Below are positions 54,752 to 63,945 of a stretch of DNA of 64,000 bases, one piece after another (the first letter of the stretch is position 1; the number at the start of each line of letters is the position of its first letter). A model generated the notes under the pieces. The model did no database searches. It was not told where the DNA came from and saw only the letters and a program-made list of their open reading frames with translations. This DNA is from an uncultured Phascolarctobacterium sp. (GTDB lineage Bacteria; Bacillota; Negativicutes; Acidaminococcales; Acidaminococcaceae): NCBI GenBank assembly GCA_900545025.1, contig UQXH01000004.1, positions 48,767-112,766 of the forward strand, in the 5' to 3' direction. Position numbers and translations under genes: made by a program.

Positions 54752-56839
54752 TTATTTTTCAAAACCTTTGGTCAGAACAGCTTTTCTGGAAAGATTGATG
54801 CGGCCTTTGTTATCAATTTCAGTTACTTTGACAACGATTTCATCGCCAACAGAAACAACATCTTCAACCTTTTCTACACGTTCAGTAGAAAGCTGAGAAA
54901 TATGAACCAAACCTTCCTTGCCAGGCAGTATTTCTACAAAAGCGCCAAAATTCATAAGTCTGGTTACTTTACCAGTATAAATCTTGCCAACTTCTGCATC
55001 TGCAACAATACCGTTAATCATATCAATAGCTTTGTTAGCAGCTTCGGTATTTACTGCTGCAATATAAATCTTGCCGGTGTCTTCAATATCAATTTTAGCG
55101 CCGGTTTCTTCAATAATCTTTTTAACAGTTTTGCCGCCAGGGCCGATTACTTTGCTGATTTTTTCAGGATCAATATGGATAGTAGTAATCTTAGGAGCAT
55201 ACGGAGACAATTCTTTACGCGGTTCGGTAATGCATTCCATCATCTTGCCCATAATAAATTCACGGCCGCGTTTAGCCTGAGCAAGAGCCTGAGTAAAGAT
55301 ATCTTTATTGATACCGTCAATCTTGATATCCATTTGAATAGCAGTAATACCTTGAGCAGTACCGGCTACTTTAAAGTCCATATCGCCGAGAGCATCTTCC
55401 AGACCTTGAATATCGGTCAGGATAGTGAAATATTCACCATCTTTTACCAAGCCCATGGCTACGCCGGCAACAGGAGCTTTAATAGGAACGCCTGCATCCA
55501 TCAGAGACAGGGTGCTTGCGCAAACACTGCCCATGGAAGAAGAGCCGTTAGATTCCAGTACTTCGGAAACCAGGCGGATAGCATACGGGAACTCTTCTTC
55601 AGAAGGAATTACCGGCAACAGAGCACGTTCTGCCAATGCACCATGACCGATTTCACGACGGCCGGGGCTGCGCAGCGGTTTGGTTTCGCCAACGCTGTAC
55701 GGCGGGAAGTTGTAATGATGGATATAACGTTTGGTATCTTCTGCGCCAAGGCCATCCAAAGTTTGCGCTTCACGCAGCGGAGCCAGAGCCAATACATTTA
55801 AAATCTGAGTCTGACCACGGGTAAAGAGAGAGCTGCCATGAGGACGTGCCAGCAGACCGACTTCGCAGGATACCGGACGTACTTCATCCAGCTGACGTCC
55901 GTCAGGACGGATTTTATCAACGGAAATAGTACGACGAACAATTTTCTTAACCAGTTTTTGAGTGATATATGCTACATCTTTAGCATTATCAGGATATTTT
56001 TCCAGGAATACTTCTGCGATTTCTGCTTTAACCTTGGCAACGTTTTCTTCACGTTCCAGTTTATTAGCATCCATCAGAGCATCTTTTAATTTTTGAGCAC
56101 CGTATTCTTCAATCTCAGCAACTAATTCTTCAGGCGGCGCATAGAAAGGAACTTCCATTTTTTCTTTGCCGATCTCAGCCACGATTTTTTCCTGGAGTTC
56201 AACCAGTTGCTTAATTACGCCATGTCCGAACCAGATAGCATCCAGCATAACTTCTTCAGATACTTCCTTAGCACCTGCTTCAACCATGAGGATTGCGTCT
56301 TTAGTGCCAGCAACAGCCAGATTTAATACGCTTACTTTTGCCTGTTCAACAGTCGGATTGATGATGAATTCACCGTCAATCATGCCTACACGCACACCTG
56401 CGATAGGACCTTCAAAGGGGATATCAGAAATAGAAAGTGCGCAGGAAGCACCAACCATAGCCGGCATATCAGGTGCATTATCAGGATCTACAGAAACCGC
56501 AGTCGCTACAATCTGTACATCGTTATGATATCCTTCGGGGAACATCGGACGAATAGGACGGTCAATGAGACGGCTGGTCAAAATAGCCTGTTCACTGGGA
56601 CGACCTTCCCGTTTTATAAAACCGCCGGGGATTTTACCCACAGCATACATTTTTTCTTCAAAATCAACGGTCAGAGGGAAAAAGTCTACGCCCTCACGCG
56701 GTGTCTTGGTACCGGTAACCGCAACAACAACTGCGGTATCACCATAACGAACTAAAACTGCTCCATTTGCCTGTTTAGCAATCTTGCCGGCTTCAATAGT
56801 CAGAGTTCTGCCGCCAAGATCCATGCTGTAACTATGCAT
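54752..56839 (-). CDS. pnp: polyribonucleotide nucleotidyltransferase (PNPase)
   Basis: 695 residues: two RNase PH domains, KH and S1. [20 protein letters not shown] starts the first PH domain. [28 protein letters not shown] and [13 protein letters not shown] are the second-domain motifs. [20 protein letters not shown] is the KH GXXG loop, and the S1 domain ends the protein. It degrades RNA 3'-5' by phosphorolysis. GAGGAGG precedes the ATG. Confidence 0.97.
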   Translation of the reverse strand: MHSYSMDLGGRTLTIEAGKIAKQANGAVLVRYGDTAVVVAVTGTKTPREGVDFFPLTVDFEEKMYAVGKIPGGFIKREGRPSEQAILTSRLIDRPIRPMFPEGYHNDVQIVATAVSVDPDNAPDMPAMVGASCALSISDIPFEGPIAGVRVGMIDGEFIINPTVEQAKVSVLNLAVAGTKDAILMVEAGAKEVSEEVMLDAIWFGHGVIKQLVELQEKIVAEIGKEKMEVPFYAPPEELVAEIEEYGAQKLKDALMDANKLEREENVAKVKAEIAEVFLEKYPDNAKDVAYITQKLVKKIVRRTISVDKIRPDGRQLDEVRPVSCEVGLLARPHGSSLFTRGQTQILNVLALAPLREAQTLDGLGAEDTKRYIHHYNFPPYSVGETKPLRSPGRREIGHGALAERALLPVIPSEEEFPYAIRLVSEVLESNGSSSMGSVCASTLSLMDAGVPIKAPVAGVAMGLVKDGEYFTILTDIQGLEDALGDMDFKVAGTAQGITAIQMDIKIDGINKDIFTQALAQAKRGREFIMGKMMECITEPRKELSPYAPKITTIHIDPEKISKVIGPGGKTVKKIIEETGAKIDIEDTGKIYIAAVNTEAANKAIDMINGIVADAEVGKIYTGKVTRLMNFGAFVEILPGKEGLVHISQLSTERVEKVEDVVSVGDEIVVKVTEIDNKGRINLSRKAVLTKGFEK

Positions 56840-56932
56840 ATTATTATGCCTCCTCTATTTTTTCACATTTTGTGTACCTGATTTATATTCGCTGCTTTTG
56901 TAAAAACTCCTTTTTATTTTAAAAATAATTTT

Positions 56933-57322
56933 TTACATAAACAGTCTTAATAAAAATACTACTACTGCCCCAACTGCAGCAAATATTAAAAATGCCGGCA
57001 ATAGGAAGAAAAACAAGGCAAGTATACCGCCAATAATCAGCAAAGTCATTAAAATACCGCTGCTGACATTAACAGTTTTTACTTTAAAATGCGGCTGCGG
57101 GCCAGCTTGTCTGGAACTATCGTAACCTCTGCGGTAACTTTCATCTGTTCTGGTCGTTTGTTCAGAACTGCTGGTGCTGCCGTCTTCTTCAATAGTAATG
57201 CCTTCAAAAGTATCGCGTTCATCAGGCGATAACACTTGAGTTTCCTTTTTCAGCTGATAATGGCAGTAAGGACATTCGGTTAATCTTTCCTCTACTTCAC
57301 GTCCGCAAAAATCACATTTCAT
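56933..57322 (-). CDS. zinc-ribbon membrane protein of unknown function
   Basis: 129 residues. The N-terminus MKCDFCGREVEERLTECPYC is a CxxC-x(n)-CxxC zinc ribbon. A charged, probably disordered linker (about 30-80) follows, then two closely spaced hydrophobic helices at the C-terminus (about 88-128). AAGGAG precedes the ATG. It follows the 521-residue unknown gene by 15 bases and precedes pnp by 93 bases. Confidence 0.8.
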   Translation of the reverse strand: MKCDFCGREVEERLTECPYCHYQLKKETQVLSPDERDTFEGITIEEDGSTSSSEQTTRTDESYRRGYDSSRQAGPQPHFKVKTVNVSSGILMTLLIIGGILALFFFLLPAFLIFAAVGAVVVFLLRLFM

Positions 57323-57337
57323 ATTCTTACTCCTTTA

Positions 57338-58879
57338 TTATGACAAAAGCATCAATAAAAGCCCTTCTTCATTAATATAACGCGGATCATGCAGCATAAT
57401 CTGCAGTTTATCTTTAATCTGAGCAGCTGTTTGTGCTATAGCTGCTTCCGGTATATTATGGCACATCTCTGATACAGCAGTAGCGTTATAATTATAAACG
57501 CCATTAGCCGCAATAAAATTACTGATGATACCTGCCGCCCATAAATCAGGCAGCTTTACCTGCTGCTGACTGCCTGCCATGAAGTCGCTCCACATGGTTT
57601 GGGCAAGAAAAATATCATAAGCAGTAAAAGCGTAGGGCTTCATCATTTCTGCAATCAGCTGGGTAACCCTGTCATCAGCAGTAATAGGCTGTGGATGATA
57701 ATCTGTTACGTTATGCGTATAATTCAAGCCATCCAGCTTGACATAAGCTGAATAAATCAGAGAACAATGTCTGATAAACATAGGATTACGCCTGATAAAT
57801 TCTGTCCAGCTTAGCTCTCCGCCATACCGTACCGCCATCCATTGACGGGCTTTCTCCATAACCTGCAATAATTTTTTTCTTGAGCTTTTGGGAATCGTCA
57901 GCCCGCGGACAAAATTCATTACCATACTCTTATTATAAAAAATATGGCCTAAAAACAAAAATGCCTCTTTATCAATATTCTCATCAACAGGCAATAATAA
58001 ACTATAATTTTCTCCTGTCAGAAAATCAGTACATAAATATATTCCGTCATCCGACGTTTCCTTAATAGAAAACAGCACCAGCTGAGCCTTTAACAGCTCT
58101 TCCAGGACATCTTTATTGACCTGCCCATCAGCACTGAATTGTCCGGCACAGATTTCATCATAAAAATACTGCAAGGGATTCTTATCTGTTTCAATCATAA
58201 TATAATCAAACAGAAAATAGTCCCAAAAACATTGGGCATATTCTTCTGTTCCCGGTTTTTCTTCTGCACCGCCGCTGAGAAAGATGCCGCTGTATAAAAA
58301 CGCTGCCCGTTCAATATCACGATGATATTTCCTGTCAGCGAAAAAAGTGCGCAGTGCTTCCAATAAGTTTTGCAATCTGTCGCCGATATTCAGGAAAATC
58401 TTTGCCGGCAAATCTTCTGTTGCATTATGATTATATTCATCGTACTTACTGTAAAAGTGACCATCTTTATCCATCATAATCATCTTACCGTTGCAAAACA
58501 GCTTTTCTTGTGCTAAAACAGGAGCTTCTGCATTAGTAATAATGTTTTTACCAGCTAAAAATTCATATAGCTTGGTCATTGTTGCAAAGAAACTTAAAAC
58601 TTCATTATCCTGCAGCGAAAACTCAGCAACATTACGGCCGCACCAAGCTACACAATCAATAAAATCATCTGCCGACATATCTCCCAGATAATTTTCTGCG
58701 TTACCTAAATACAGGCACAGCATAGTTATATGATCCCAGTACTGCAATAATTCATCATCATCAGCTCCCTGCCAGGCGCAGGAACGCAAAAAACCTTCTG
58801 CATATTTCTGACGCAGCACTGTATTCCAATCTTCATCTTGATTATAAAAATCTGTTACCAAATCAAAGACATTACTCAT
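57338..58879 (-). CDS. large cytosolic protein of unknown function
   Basis: 513 residues from ATG 58879, which has GGAG 5 bases upstream. I recognise no domain. It is acidic, rich in Trp, Tyr, Phe and Cys, and mostly helical by appearance, with no signal peptide or clear membrane segment. Notable pieces are CAWQGADDDELLQYWDHI (about 34-51) and KSSRKKLLQVMEKARQWM-like basic helices near the middle. Paired with the zinc-ribbon membrane protein downstream. Confidence 0.75.
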   Translation of the reverse strand: MSNVFDLVTDFYNQDEDWNTVLRQKYAEGFLRSCAWQGADDDELLQYWDHITMLCLYLGNAENYLGDMSADDFIDCVAWCGRNVAEFSLQDNEVLSFFATMTKLYEFLAGKNIITNAEAPVLAQEKLFCNGKMIMMDKDGHFYSKYDEYNHNATEDLPAKIFLNIGDRLQNLLEALRTFFADRKYHRDIERAAFLYSGIFLSGGAEEKPGTEEYAQCFWDYFLFDYIMIETDKNPLQYFYDEICAGQFSADGQVNKDVLEELLKAQLVLFSIKETSDDGIYLCTDFLTGENYSLLLPVDENIDKEAFLFLGHIFYNKSMVMNFVRGLTIPKSSRKKLLQVMEKARQWMAVRYGGELSWTEFIRRNPMFIRHCSLIYSAYVKLDGLNYTHNVTDYHPQPITADDRVTQLIAEMMKPYAFTAYDIFLAQTMWSDFMAGSQQQVKLPDLWAAGIISNFIAANGVYNYNATAVSEMCHNIPEAAIAQTAAQIKDKLQIMLHDPRYINEEGLLLMLLS

Positions 58880-59019
58880 TATTACTCCAAACTTTACATT
58901 CAATATTGTTTTATTATACCATAACCACTATTAAAAGAATACATATCTGCTGACAGCAATGACAGAAATACGTAAAAAGTATGTAAACATCTTTATGAAT
59001 AGAGTAGACAAGTAATGAA

Positions 59020-59487
59020 TTAGTTCAGATAAGAAAAATCCAGATTCAAGGTATTTAAGGCAATCAAAGAAGGCATAAAAATATTTGTATTACCAATTAA
59101 ATCTTTTAAAGAAAACCAACGAATATCTGTAACTTCTCCATCCATAAATGCATGGTTACAGTTTATCTCACATCGATTTTCGATTTCTAAATAAAAAATA
59201 TCACTAAGGATGGTATGCCTGCTGGAAGTATGAGTTTCTTTGTCAATTCTGTTGTATTTACATAAAATAGTCTTATGGAAACGTACCTTTTTACGCAGAT
59301 GCTGCGGCAACACAACCCCTAATTCTTCTTTTAACTCTCGTAAAGCTGTGTTGATAAGACTCCTGTCAGATTTTTCCTGTTTACCGGCCGCAAATCCCCA
59401 GCCCTGCCCATCAGCACGCAGTCCCATAAGGAAAGTCTGTTCTTGAAGTTCATAAATAATAATTCCGGCAGCACGTTTAGCTTCCAT
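59020..59487 (-). CDS. NUDIX hydrolase
   Basis: 155 residues. The NUDIX box reads GKQEKSDRSLINTALRELKE followed by ELG, with the RELKEELG core intact though the leading glycine region is slightly altered. RAAGIIIYELQEQTFLMGLR is the usual first strand pair. It probably hydrolyses a nucleoside diphosphate derivative. GGAGG precedes the ATG. Confidence 0.88.
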   Translation of the reverse strand: MEAKRAAGIIIYELQEQTFLMGLRADGQGWGFAAGKQEKSDRSLINTALRELKEELGVVLPQHLRKKVRFHKTILCKYNRIDKETHTSSRHTILSDIFYLEIENRCEINCNHAFMDGEVTDIRWFSLKDLIGNTNIFMPSLIALNTLNLDFSYLN

Positions 59488-59624
59488 GATTATCCTCCTC
59501 GCTAATTTCTATATATTTATCATAACATATATGGATTATTATAGATAAAACTATCTGCAAATACAGGAATTTACCTTACAGCAGCGAAATCATATATCAA
59601 TAAATCAAAAAGGTGGTAATTTTA

Positions 59625-60665
59625 ATGCTTGCTTATACTTATGTAGAACGAAATAAATTTATCCTTACTGAAAAGCCTGTGCCTACAATTCTTGATTCCA
59701 AAGATGCGATCGTTAAAGTTACACTTGCAAGCATTTGCACCAGCGACTTGCATATAAAACATGGCAGTGTCCCTCGCGCTGTGCCCGGTATCACTGTAGG
59801 TCATGAAATGGTTGGCATAGTCGAATCTGTAGGTTCTCAAGTACAGAAGATAAAACCTGGTGACAGAGTAGCCGTAAATGTAGAAACATTTTGCGGCGAG
59901 TGTTTCTTTTGCCAGCATGGTTACGTCAATAATTGTCAAGACGTTAACGGTGGCTGGGCACTCGGGTGCCGTATTGATGGCGGTCAGGCAGAATATGTCC
60001 GTGTTCCTTATGCAGATCAGGGACTCAGCAAAATTCCTGCTAACGTAACGGATAGGCAGGCTCTCTTAACAGGTGATTTACTGGCAACCGGTTATTGGGC
60101 TGCTAAAATTGGTGAAATAACTGCTGAAGATACCGTGCTCATCATCGGAGCTGGACCTACAGGTTTATGTACTCTTTTATGTACAATGTTAAAGAATCCG
60201 GTACAAATTATTATTTGTGATATTGACGAAAGCCGCTTAGATTTCGTCAGAAAGCATTATCCGCAAGTAATGGCAGTCAATCCGCACAAAACAAATATGC
60301 CAGATTTTATTCGTGCACATTCTTCACATGGCGGTGCAGATGTAGTTATGGAGGTTGCCGGCAGCGATGAAAGCTTTACTCTGGCCTGGCAGTGCGCCCG
60401 TCCTAATGCAGTAGTTGTTGTCGTAGCATTATATGATAACGCTCAGAGTCTACCCTTGCCAGATATGTATGGTAAAAATCTGACTTTTAAAACCGGTGGC
60501 GTTGATGGCTGTGATTGTGATACGATATTAAAACTCATTGCTGAAAGTAAAATAAACGCAGAATCACTTATCACTCATACATTTAGCCTTAAAGATATTG
60601 AAATAGCATACGATATTTTTGAACAGCATAAGGATAATGTTATCAAAATAGCTATCCGCCCATAA
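59625..60665 (+). CDS. zinc-dependent MDR alcohol dehydrogenase
   Basis: 346 residues. The catalytic zinc region is CTSDLHIKHG and GHEMVGIVESVG, the structural zinc lobe is CGECFFCQHGYVNNC, and the Rossmann segment VLIIGAGPTGLCTLLC binds NAD(P). It resembles butanediol/threonine dehydrogenase-like MDR enzymes; the substrate is unknown. ATG 59625 has AGGTGG upstream and is preferred to the in-frame start 12 bases earlier. Confidence 0.9.
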   Translation: MLAYTYVERNKFILTEKPVPTILDSKDAIVKVTLASICTSDLHIKHGSVPRAVPGITVGHEMVGIVESVGSQVQKIKPGDRVAVNVETFCGECFFCQHGYVNNCQDVNGGWALGCRIDGGQAEYVRVPYADQGLSKIPANVTDRQALLTGDLLATGYWAAKIGEITAEDTVLIIGAGPTGLCTLLCTMLKNPVQIIICDIDESRLDFVRKHYPQVMAVNPHKTNMPDFIRAHSSHGGADVVMEVAGSDESFTLAWQCARPNAVVVVVALYDNAQSLPLPDMYGKNLTFKTGGVDGCDCDTILKLIAESKINAESLITHTFSLKDIEIAYDIFEQHKDNVIKIAIRP

Positions 60666-60673
60666 TAAAATAA

Positions 60674-60724
60674 AACCAGCTTTTTATGCACATAATACCT
60701 CATGCAAAAAAGCTGGTTATTTTT
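60674..60724. terminator. bidirectional terminator
   Basis: AACCAGCTTTTTATGCA pairs with TGCAAAAAAGCTGGTT and is followed by TATTTTTT on the plus strand and by T-rich DNA on the minus strand. It separates convergent genes. Confidence 0.87.
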
Positions 60725-60728
60725 TGAA

Positions 60729-61556
60729 TCACTTATTACACTCTAACACAAAATCTTTTACAAGCTTATTAAATTTATCTGCTTCCTCATAAAACAGCAT
60801 ATGCCCGCTCTCGGTAAAAGGGATAAATTTGCCTTGCGGAATTTGAGAAGCAATATATTTCCCCTGATTAATCCCATCCGTAAACACCGGGCCGTTAGCA
60901 TTAACTACTAAAGTGGGTAAAGTTATTTTTGGCAATACATCAGTGTAATCACTGGACAGATAATCAGAATATATAGCCGTAGAAATCCAAGGCGGTAACT
61001 TTTTAAACTCTTCAATTACCCATTCGGTTTCTGTAGGTCTTTTACCATCTCGGAAAATATTCGCTGCAAATGTTTCAAAATAAGCCAAACGGTCATGAAT
61101 AAGTTTATGCATCTGTGCATTGAATCCATCAATATTGTATCCATGCAGTCCTTGTGTATTCCAGTATTCAGGGCTGAAAGGAAATGGAGTCATATCAATA
61201 AGGCCAAGTCCATTTAGGTGTTCTGCACCATACTGCTTAAAATAAGATAAGGTTATCGGACCACCCATTGACCATCCCATTAACACAACTTTATCTAGTT
61301 CCAAATACTCAATCAGATCATGCACATCTTTAGCAAATTGTTTAATAGTTATGCCATGCAGTCCTTTAGAAGAATTTCCATGTCCACGTAGATCCAAAGT
61401 TACCACACAAAAATCTTCAGCAAGCACATCTACATTTCTTTGCCAAAAAACATGCGAACATTGCCATCCGTGCAGCAATAATAAAGTATTTCCTTTTCCT
61501 CTGACCTCATAATAGAGATGCGCATCATCCGAGGTATTAAAATAACCGCTTTGCAT
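60729..61556 (-). CDS. alpha/beta hydrolase
   Basis: 275 residues. LLLHGWQCSHVFW is the oxyanion-hole region, VLMGWSMGGPIT the nucleophile elbow with Ser, and FTESGHMLFYEE carries the catalytic His; the Asp is probably in NANGPVFTDG. DLRGHGNSSKG is the typical HG block. It is close to haloperoxidase/esterase-type hydrolases; the substrate is unknown. AGGTGG precedes the ATG. Confidence 0.9.
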   Translation of the reverse strand: MQSGYFNTSDDAHLYYEVRGKGNTLLLLHGWQCSHVFWQRNVDVLAEDFCVVTLDLRGHGNSSKGLHGITIKQFAKDVHDLIEYLELDKVVLMGWSMGGPITLSYFKQYGAEHLNGLGLIDMTPFPFSPEYWNTQGLHGYNIDGFNAQMHKLIHDRLAYFETFAANIFRDGKRPTETEWVIEEFKKLPPWISTAIYSDYLSSDYTDVLPKITLPTLVVNANGPVFTDGINQGKYIASQIPQGKFIPFTESGHMLFYEEADKFNKLVKDFVLECNK

Positions 61557-61665
61557 AAGACATCCACCTCACTTTCATTATTATAATTCTATTATACTAC
61601 TTATTGGTCATAAAGTCTTTTATGATGTAAATAATATAAATATATAATTATAATCGAAAATATAA

Positions 61666-61697
61666 AAAGCTCCGAACATTTGCATGCTCGAAGCTTT
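61666..61697 (-). terminator. tRNA-Asn terminator
   Basis: On the minus strand AAAGCTTCGAGCAT pairs with ATGTTCGGAGCTTT (two wobble pairs) and runs into TTTATATTTT. It lies directly after the tRNA-Asn 3' end and belongs to the host. Confidence 0.85.
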
Positions 61698-61703
61698 GGT
61701 TTC

Positions 61704-61748
61704 TGGCTCCCCGAGTAGGACTCGAACCTACGACGCCCTGATTAACAG
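61704..61748 (-). tRNA. 3' half of tRNA-Asn (prophage attachment-site copy)
   Basis: On the minus strand it reads from the anticodon loop CTGTTAAT (anticodon GTT) through the T-arm GTAGG TTCGAGT CCTAC to the acceptor strand TCGGGGA, G and CCA. The matching 5' acceptor strand TCCCCGA and D-arm are absent upstream, so this is not a working tRNA. Such a 3' half is what an integrase leaves at the far end of an element inserted in a tRNA gene. Confidence 0.85.
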
Positions 61749-61894
61749 CTATGTAACTAAAACGCCTAAAACCCGCATCCGGTAAAGCTTTCAACCACTT
61801 TTTACTAAAATAGTAGTGCGTGAAAAGCCGCATAATTACGTAGTTATAATGCGGGCGTTGCGCCCTATTTGTGACCAAAACTACTGGTATTAAT
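61749..61894. other. non-coding end of the prophage
   Basis: No gene is supported. A CCCGCAT (61772-61778) and an ATGCGGG (61849-61855) form an inverted pair about 70 bases apart, together with loosely matching flanks; possibly integrase or excisionase arm sites. Confidence 0.4.
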
Positions 61895-62467
61895 TCACCA
61901 ACTATATGTGGCCCAAACGGCAGCCTCTTTATCCCGCCAGTCATAATCTACCCGCGCGCCGATATACTGTCCTTTTTCGGTTATTCGGCGTTTAATTCCA
62001 TAAGAAATGCCACTAACATGGCTACTGCTTTCCTGATCAAGCTTCAGACCGACTTCGTGCTGTACTTTAGGAGCGGCATATATGTGGTATTGCTTCAGCT
62101 CTATAGGAGTATCTTCCGGAAGTTTGGATAAATTATTGTCAGACACTACCGGTGCAAAGTCGCTGCCCTGCTGCTGTCGCTGCTGTTCGGCTACCTGCTG
62201 GACGGTACCGACCGTAGCAGACACACTGCCTGCGGGCTTTGCATCCTGGACTTTATCATGGATATTCTTTGCTTGCTCATCAGAAAGACTGACGCCGGCA
62301 TTCGCAGCAGTTTGCTTAATCTGCTCGGCGGCCTGCAGCTGTTCGGATTTAATGATTGGAGTTTTTTCTGCAGGTTTTAATACATCATATATGCAATAGC
62401 CAGCAAATCCAACAGCAATAGCAATGAGCATATACTTAAGTATATTGTATTTTCTCTCCGCATTCAT
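61895..62467 (-). CDS. membrane-anchored prophage protein of unknown function
   Basis: 190 residues from ATG 62467 (GAGGT upstream). One N-terminal transmembrane helix (about 11-30) is followed by an Ala/Gln/Lys-rich, probably coiled stretch (about 45-105) and a C-terminal domain with IGARVDYDWRDKEAAVWATY. The form (short inside tail, one helix, long outside part) and the position after the holin and amidase recall spanin- or Rz-like lysis accessories, but no sequence match is claimed. Confidence 0.65.
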   Translation of the reverse strand: MNAERKYNILKYMLIAIAVGFAGYCIYDVLKPAEKTPIIKSEQLQAAEQIKQTAANAGVSLSDEQAKNIHDKVQDAKPAGSVSATVGTVQQVAEQQRQQQGSDFAPVVSDNNLSKLPEDTPIELKQYHIYAAPKVQHEVGLKLDQESSSHVSGISYGIKRRITEKGQYIGARVDYDWRDKEAAVWATYSW

Positions 62468-62500
62468 ATTTACCTCATAAAAAGTGCATAAAATGAATAA

Positions 62501-62594
62501 CATCTCCATATTTTCGCTATGATCTGATTTTATTAGTGCATAGTTTTGTATACACTAATCATAAAAACAAGCTCAAAAACGAAATATGGAGATG
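62501..62594. repeat. long nested inverted repeat in the lysis cassette
   Basis: CATCTCCATATTTTCG at 62501-62516 and CGAAATATGGAGATG at 62580-62594 are inverted copies about 63 bases apart. Inside them TTAGTGCATA and TGTATACACTAA form a second stem. On the plus strand the outer stem is followed by CTTTTTTAG. It may be a terminator-like RNA, or a regulatory site between two phage genes. Confidence 0.6.
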
Positions 62595-62607
62595 CTTTTT
62601 TAGCTAA

Positions 62608-62706
62608 TTACAGCCCAAAATAGTGATGCATTGCTCCAAGAGCAAAACCGATTACCATACCAGTCCAAAACTGTTTACTGGTTACATAAGCTTTAATCAT
62701 ATCCAT
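62608..62706 (-). CDS. 32-residue prophage membrane peptide
   Basis: MDMIKAYVTSKQFWTGMVIG then FALGAMHHYFGL: a short amphipathic start and one hydrophobic helix. AGGGGGTG lies 5 bases before the ATG, a strong site. It is four bases after the amidase gene. Its size and place suggest a small membrane protein of the lysis cassette; function unknown. Confidence 0.65.
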   Translation of the reverse strand: MDMIKAYVTSKQFWTGMVIGFALGAMHHYFGL

Positions 62707-62710
62707 GTTC

Positions 62711-63259
62711 TCACCCCCTTTGCCAAAAATCTGTGATACCGCACGCAATAGCACGCGCGAAATCATCCAGGTTATTCATGAGCAGCTGCGCATCGTCATC
62801 GTTACTGATGAATGCCATTTCAACCAATACAGCAGGCATAACAGTATTTTCCAATACACACAGATTAGGATTCTCTTTTACCTTCCTATCCGTAGTGTGC
62901 AGCATATCAACAATGCGCTGCTGGATGCACTGTGCCAGCTCACCGGCCCTGCTCCATTTGTTATGCACCAGGACTTCTGTACCATTAGGAGCAGAATCTG
63001 CTACAGAGTTACAGTGCAGGCTAATAAAAATATCTGCCGGCCAGTGATTAGCTGTATGGCAGATATTAGGATAATCAGGTTCTTCACCGTTTAAGTTATG
63101 AGATTGTAAGAGTTTTACTTCACAGCCTGCAGCTTCCAGGTATTGCTGTACCAGCTTACCGGCTTTTAAAGCAATGTCCGCTTCATTGATGCCAAGCTTT
63201 TCATTTACTGCGCCTGGATCTACGCCAGGCATATGACCAGGATTAATAAACACTTTCAT
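62711..63259 (-). CDS. N-acetylmuramoyl-L-alanine amidase (phage endolysin)
   Basis: 182 residues, Amidase_3 family. Zinc ligands are His in FINPGHMPGVDPGAV, Glu in GINEADIALKAG and His in FISLHCNSVADS; the catalytic Glu is in LVEMAFISNDDD. It covers the catalytic domain only, with no cell-wall-binding domain or signal peptide, so it depends on the holin for export. AAGGTG precedes the ATG. Confidence 0.92.
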   Translation of the reverse strand: MKVFINPGHMPGVDPGAVNEKLGINEADIALKAGKLVQQYLEAAGCEVKLLQSHNLNGEEPDYPNICHTANHWPADIFISLHCNSVADSAPNGTEVLVHNKWSRAGELAQCIQQRIVDMLHTTDRKVKENPNLCVLENTVMPAVLVEMAFISNDDDAQLLMNNLDDFARAIACGITDFWQRG

Positions 63260-63260
63260 T

Positions 63261-63740
63261 TTATTTCACCTTCAGCTTTCCTTCTTCTGCTTTTTCTGTC
63301 AGCCTTGCTAACGCGTTCCGGATAACATCCGGTATGTACTGACCGTAACCGGCACGGTCAACATTCTCAATAATGCTGCCAGCTTCATTAAGTGCATAAG
63401 CACAGATTGCCATCTGCCGGAGGATATGCATATTCATGGCTGTATCAATGCAGTTGCAAAGAGCAACAACAGCGAAAATCACAAACTTCTTTAAAATACC
63501 GCGGAAGCCTGTGCTGCTGTCCCATTGTCCGGTTTTAAAAGCGGTGAACATACCGGTAACATAGTCAACGATGCACAAAGCAATCAAAGCATAAATCATG
63601 CTGTCCATACCGCCGATGGAAACGCTAAATACAAGGCCAATGACCGCACCAATACTCATAAGGTACTGTTCGGCACCGGTAGGTTTCAGCTGCAGAAGAA
63701 AATCAAGTACACTGTCCTTTATTTGAATAAAAGTATTCAC
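63261..63740 (-). CDS. phage holin (Cp-1/TcdE-type holin family)
   Basis: 159 residues with three or four hydrophobic segments. YALIALCIVDYVTGMFTAFK, then TGFRGILKKFVIFAVVALCN and SIIENVDRAGY are the typical blocks of this holin family. It opens the membrane for the amidase encoded one base downstream. The start is GTG 63740 with GGAGGTG four bases upstream. Confidence 0.92.
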   Translation of the reverse strand: MNTFIQIKDSVLDFLLQLKPTGAEQYLMSIGAVIGLVFSVSIGGMDSMIYALIALCIVDYVTGMFTAFKTGQWDSSTGFRGILKKFVIFAVVALCNCIDTAMNMHILRQMAICAYALNEAGSIIENVDRAGYGQYIPDVIRNALARLTEKAEEGKLKVK

Positions 63741-63751
63741 TTTGCACCTCC

Positions 63752-63790
63752 AATAAAAAAGCTCCTATACACTTATTGTATAGAAGCTTT
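63752..63790 (-). terminator. terminator just upstream of the holin gene
   Basis: On the minus strand AAAGCT-TC-TATAC pairs with GTATA-GG-AGCTTT and runs into TTTATT, immediately before the holin ribosome site GGAGG. Transcription of the lysis genes would have to pass it or start beyond it. Confidence 0.7.
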
Positions 63791-63799
63791 AAGATACTA

Positions 63800-63916
63800 T
63801 TAAATTACTTTTGTTGGTTTGAAAAATATTAATGTACTTCTTCTCTGATCACATAACTTATATACCCATATAGGAATAATTACACTTAATATGATACTTG
63901 GAATAATATATAACAT
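63800..63916 (-). CDS. 38-residue membrane peptide
   Basis: From ATG 63916 the peptide has a hydrophobic stretch IIPSIILSVIIPIWVY (about 4-19) then a basic tail (DQRRS, FKPTK). AGGTG lies about 11 bases upstream. It resembles in form the small membrane toxins of type I systems or phage lysis peptides, but no homology is claimed. Confidence 0.45.
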   Translation of the reverse strand: MLYIIPSIILSVIIPIWVYKLCDQRRSTLIFFKPTKVI

Positions 63917-63945
63917 TATATTTTCGACACCTAATTTTAAAAAAA

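Noticed and set aside
61648..61944. A 98-codon open frame on the minus strand running through the tRNA-Asn remnant
   Set aside because: It reads through tRNA and terminator sequence, has no ribosome site and its translation (VVGSSPTRG type) is the usual tRNA-derived artefact.
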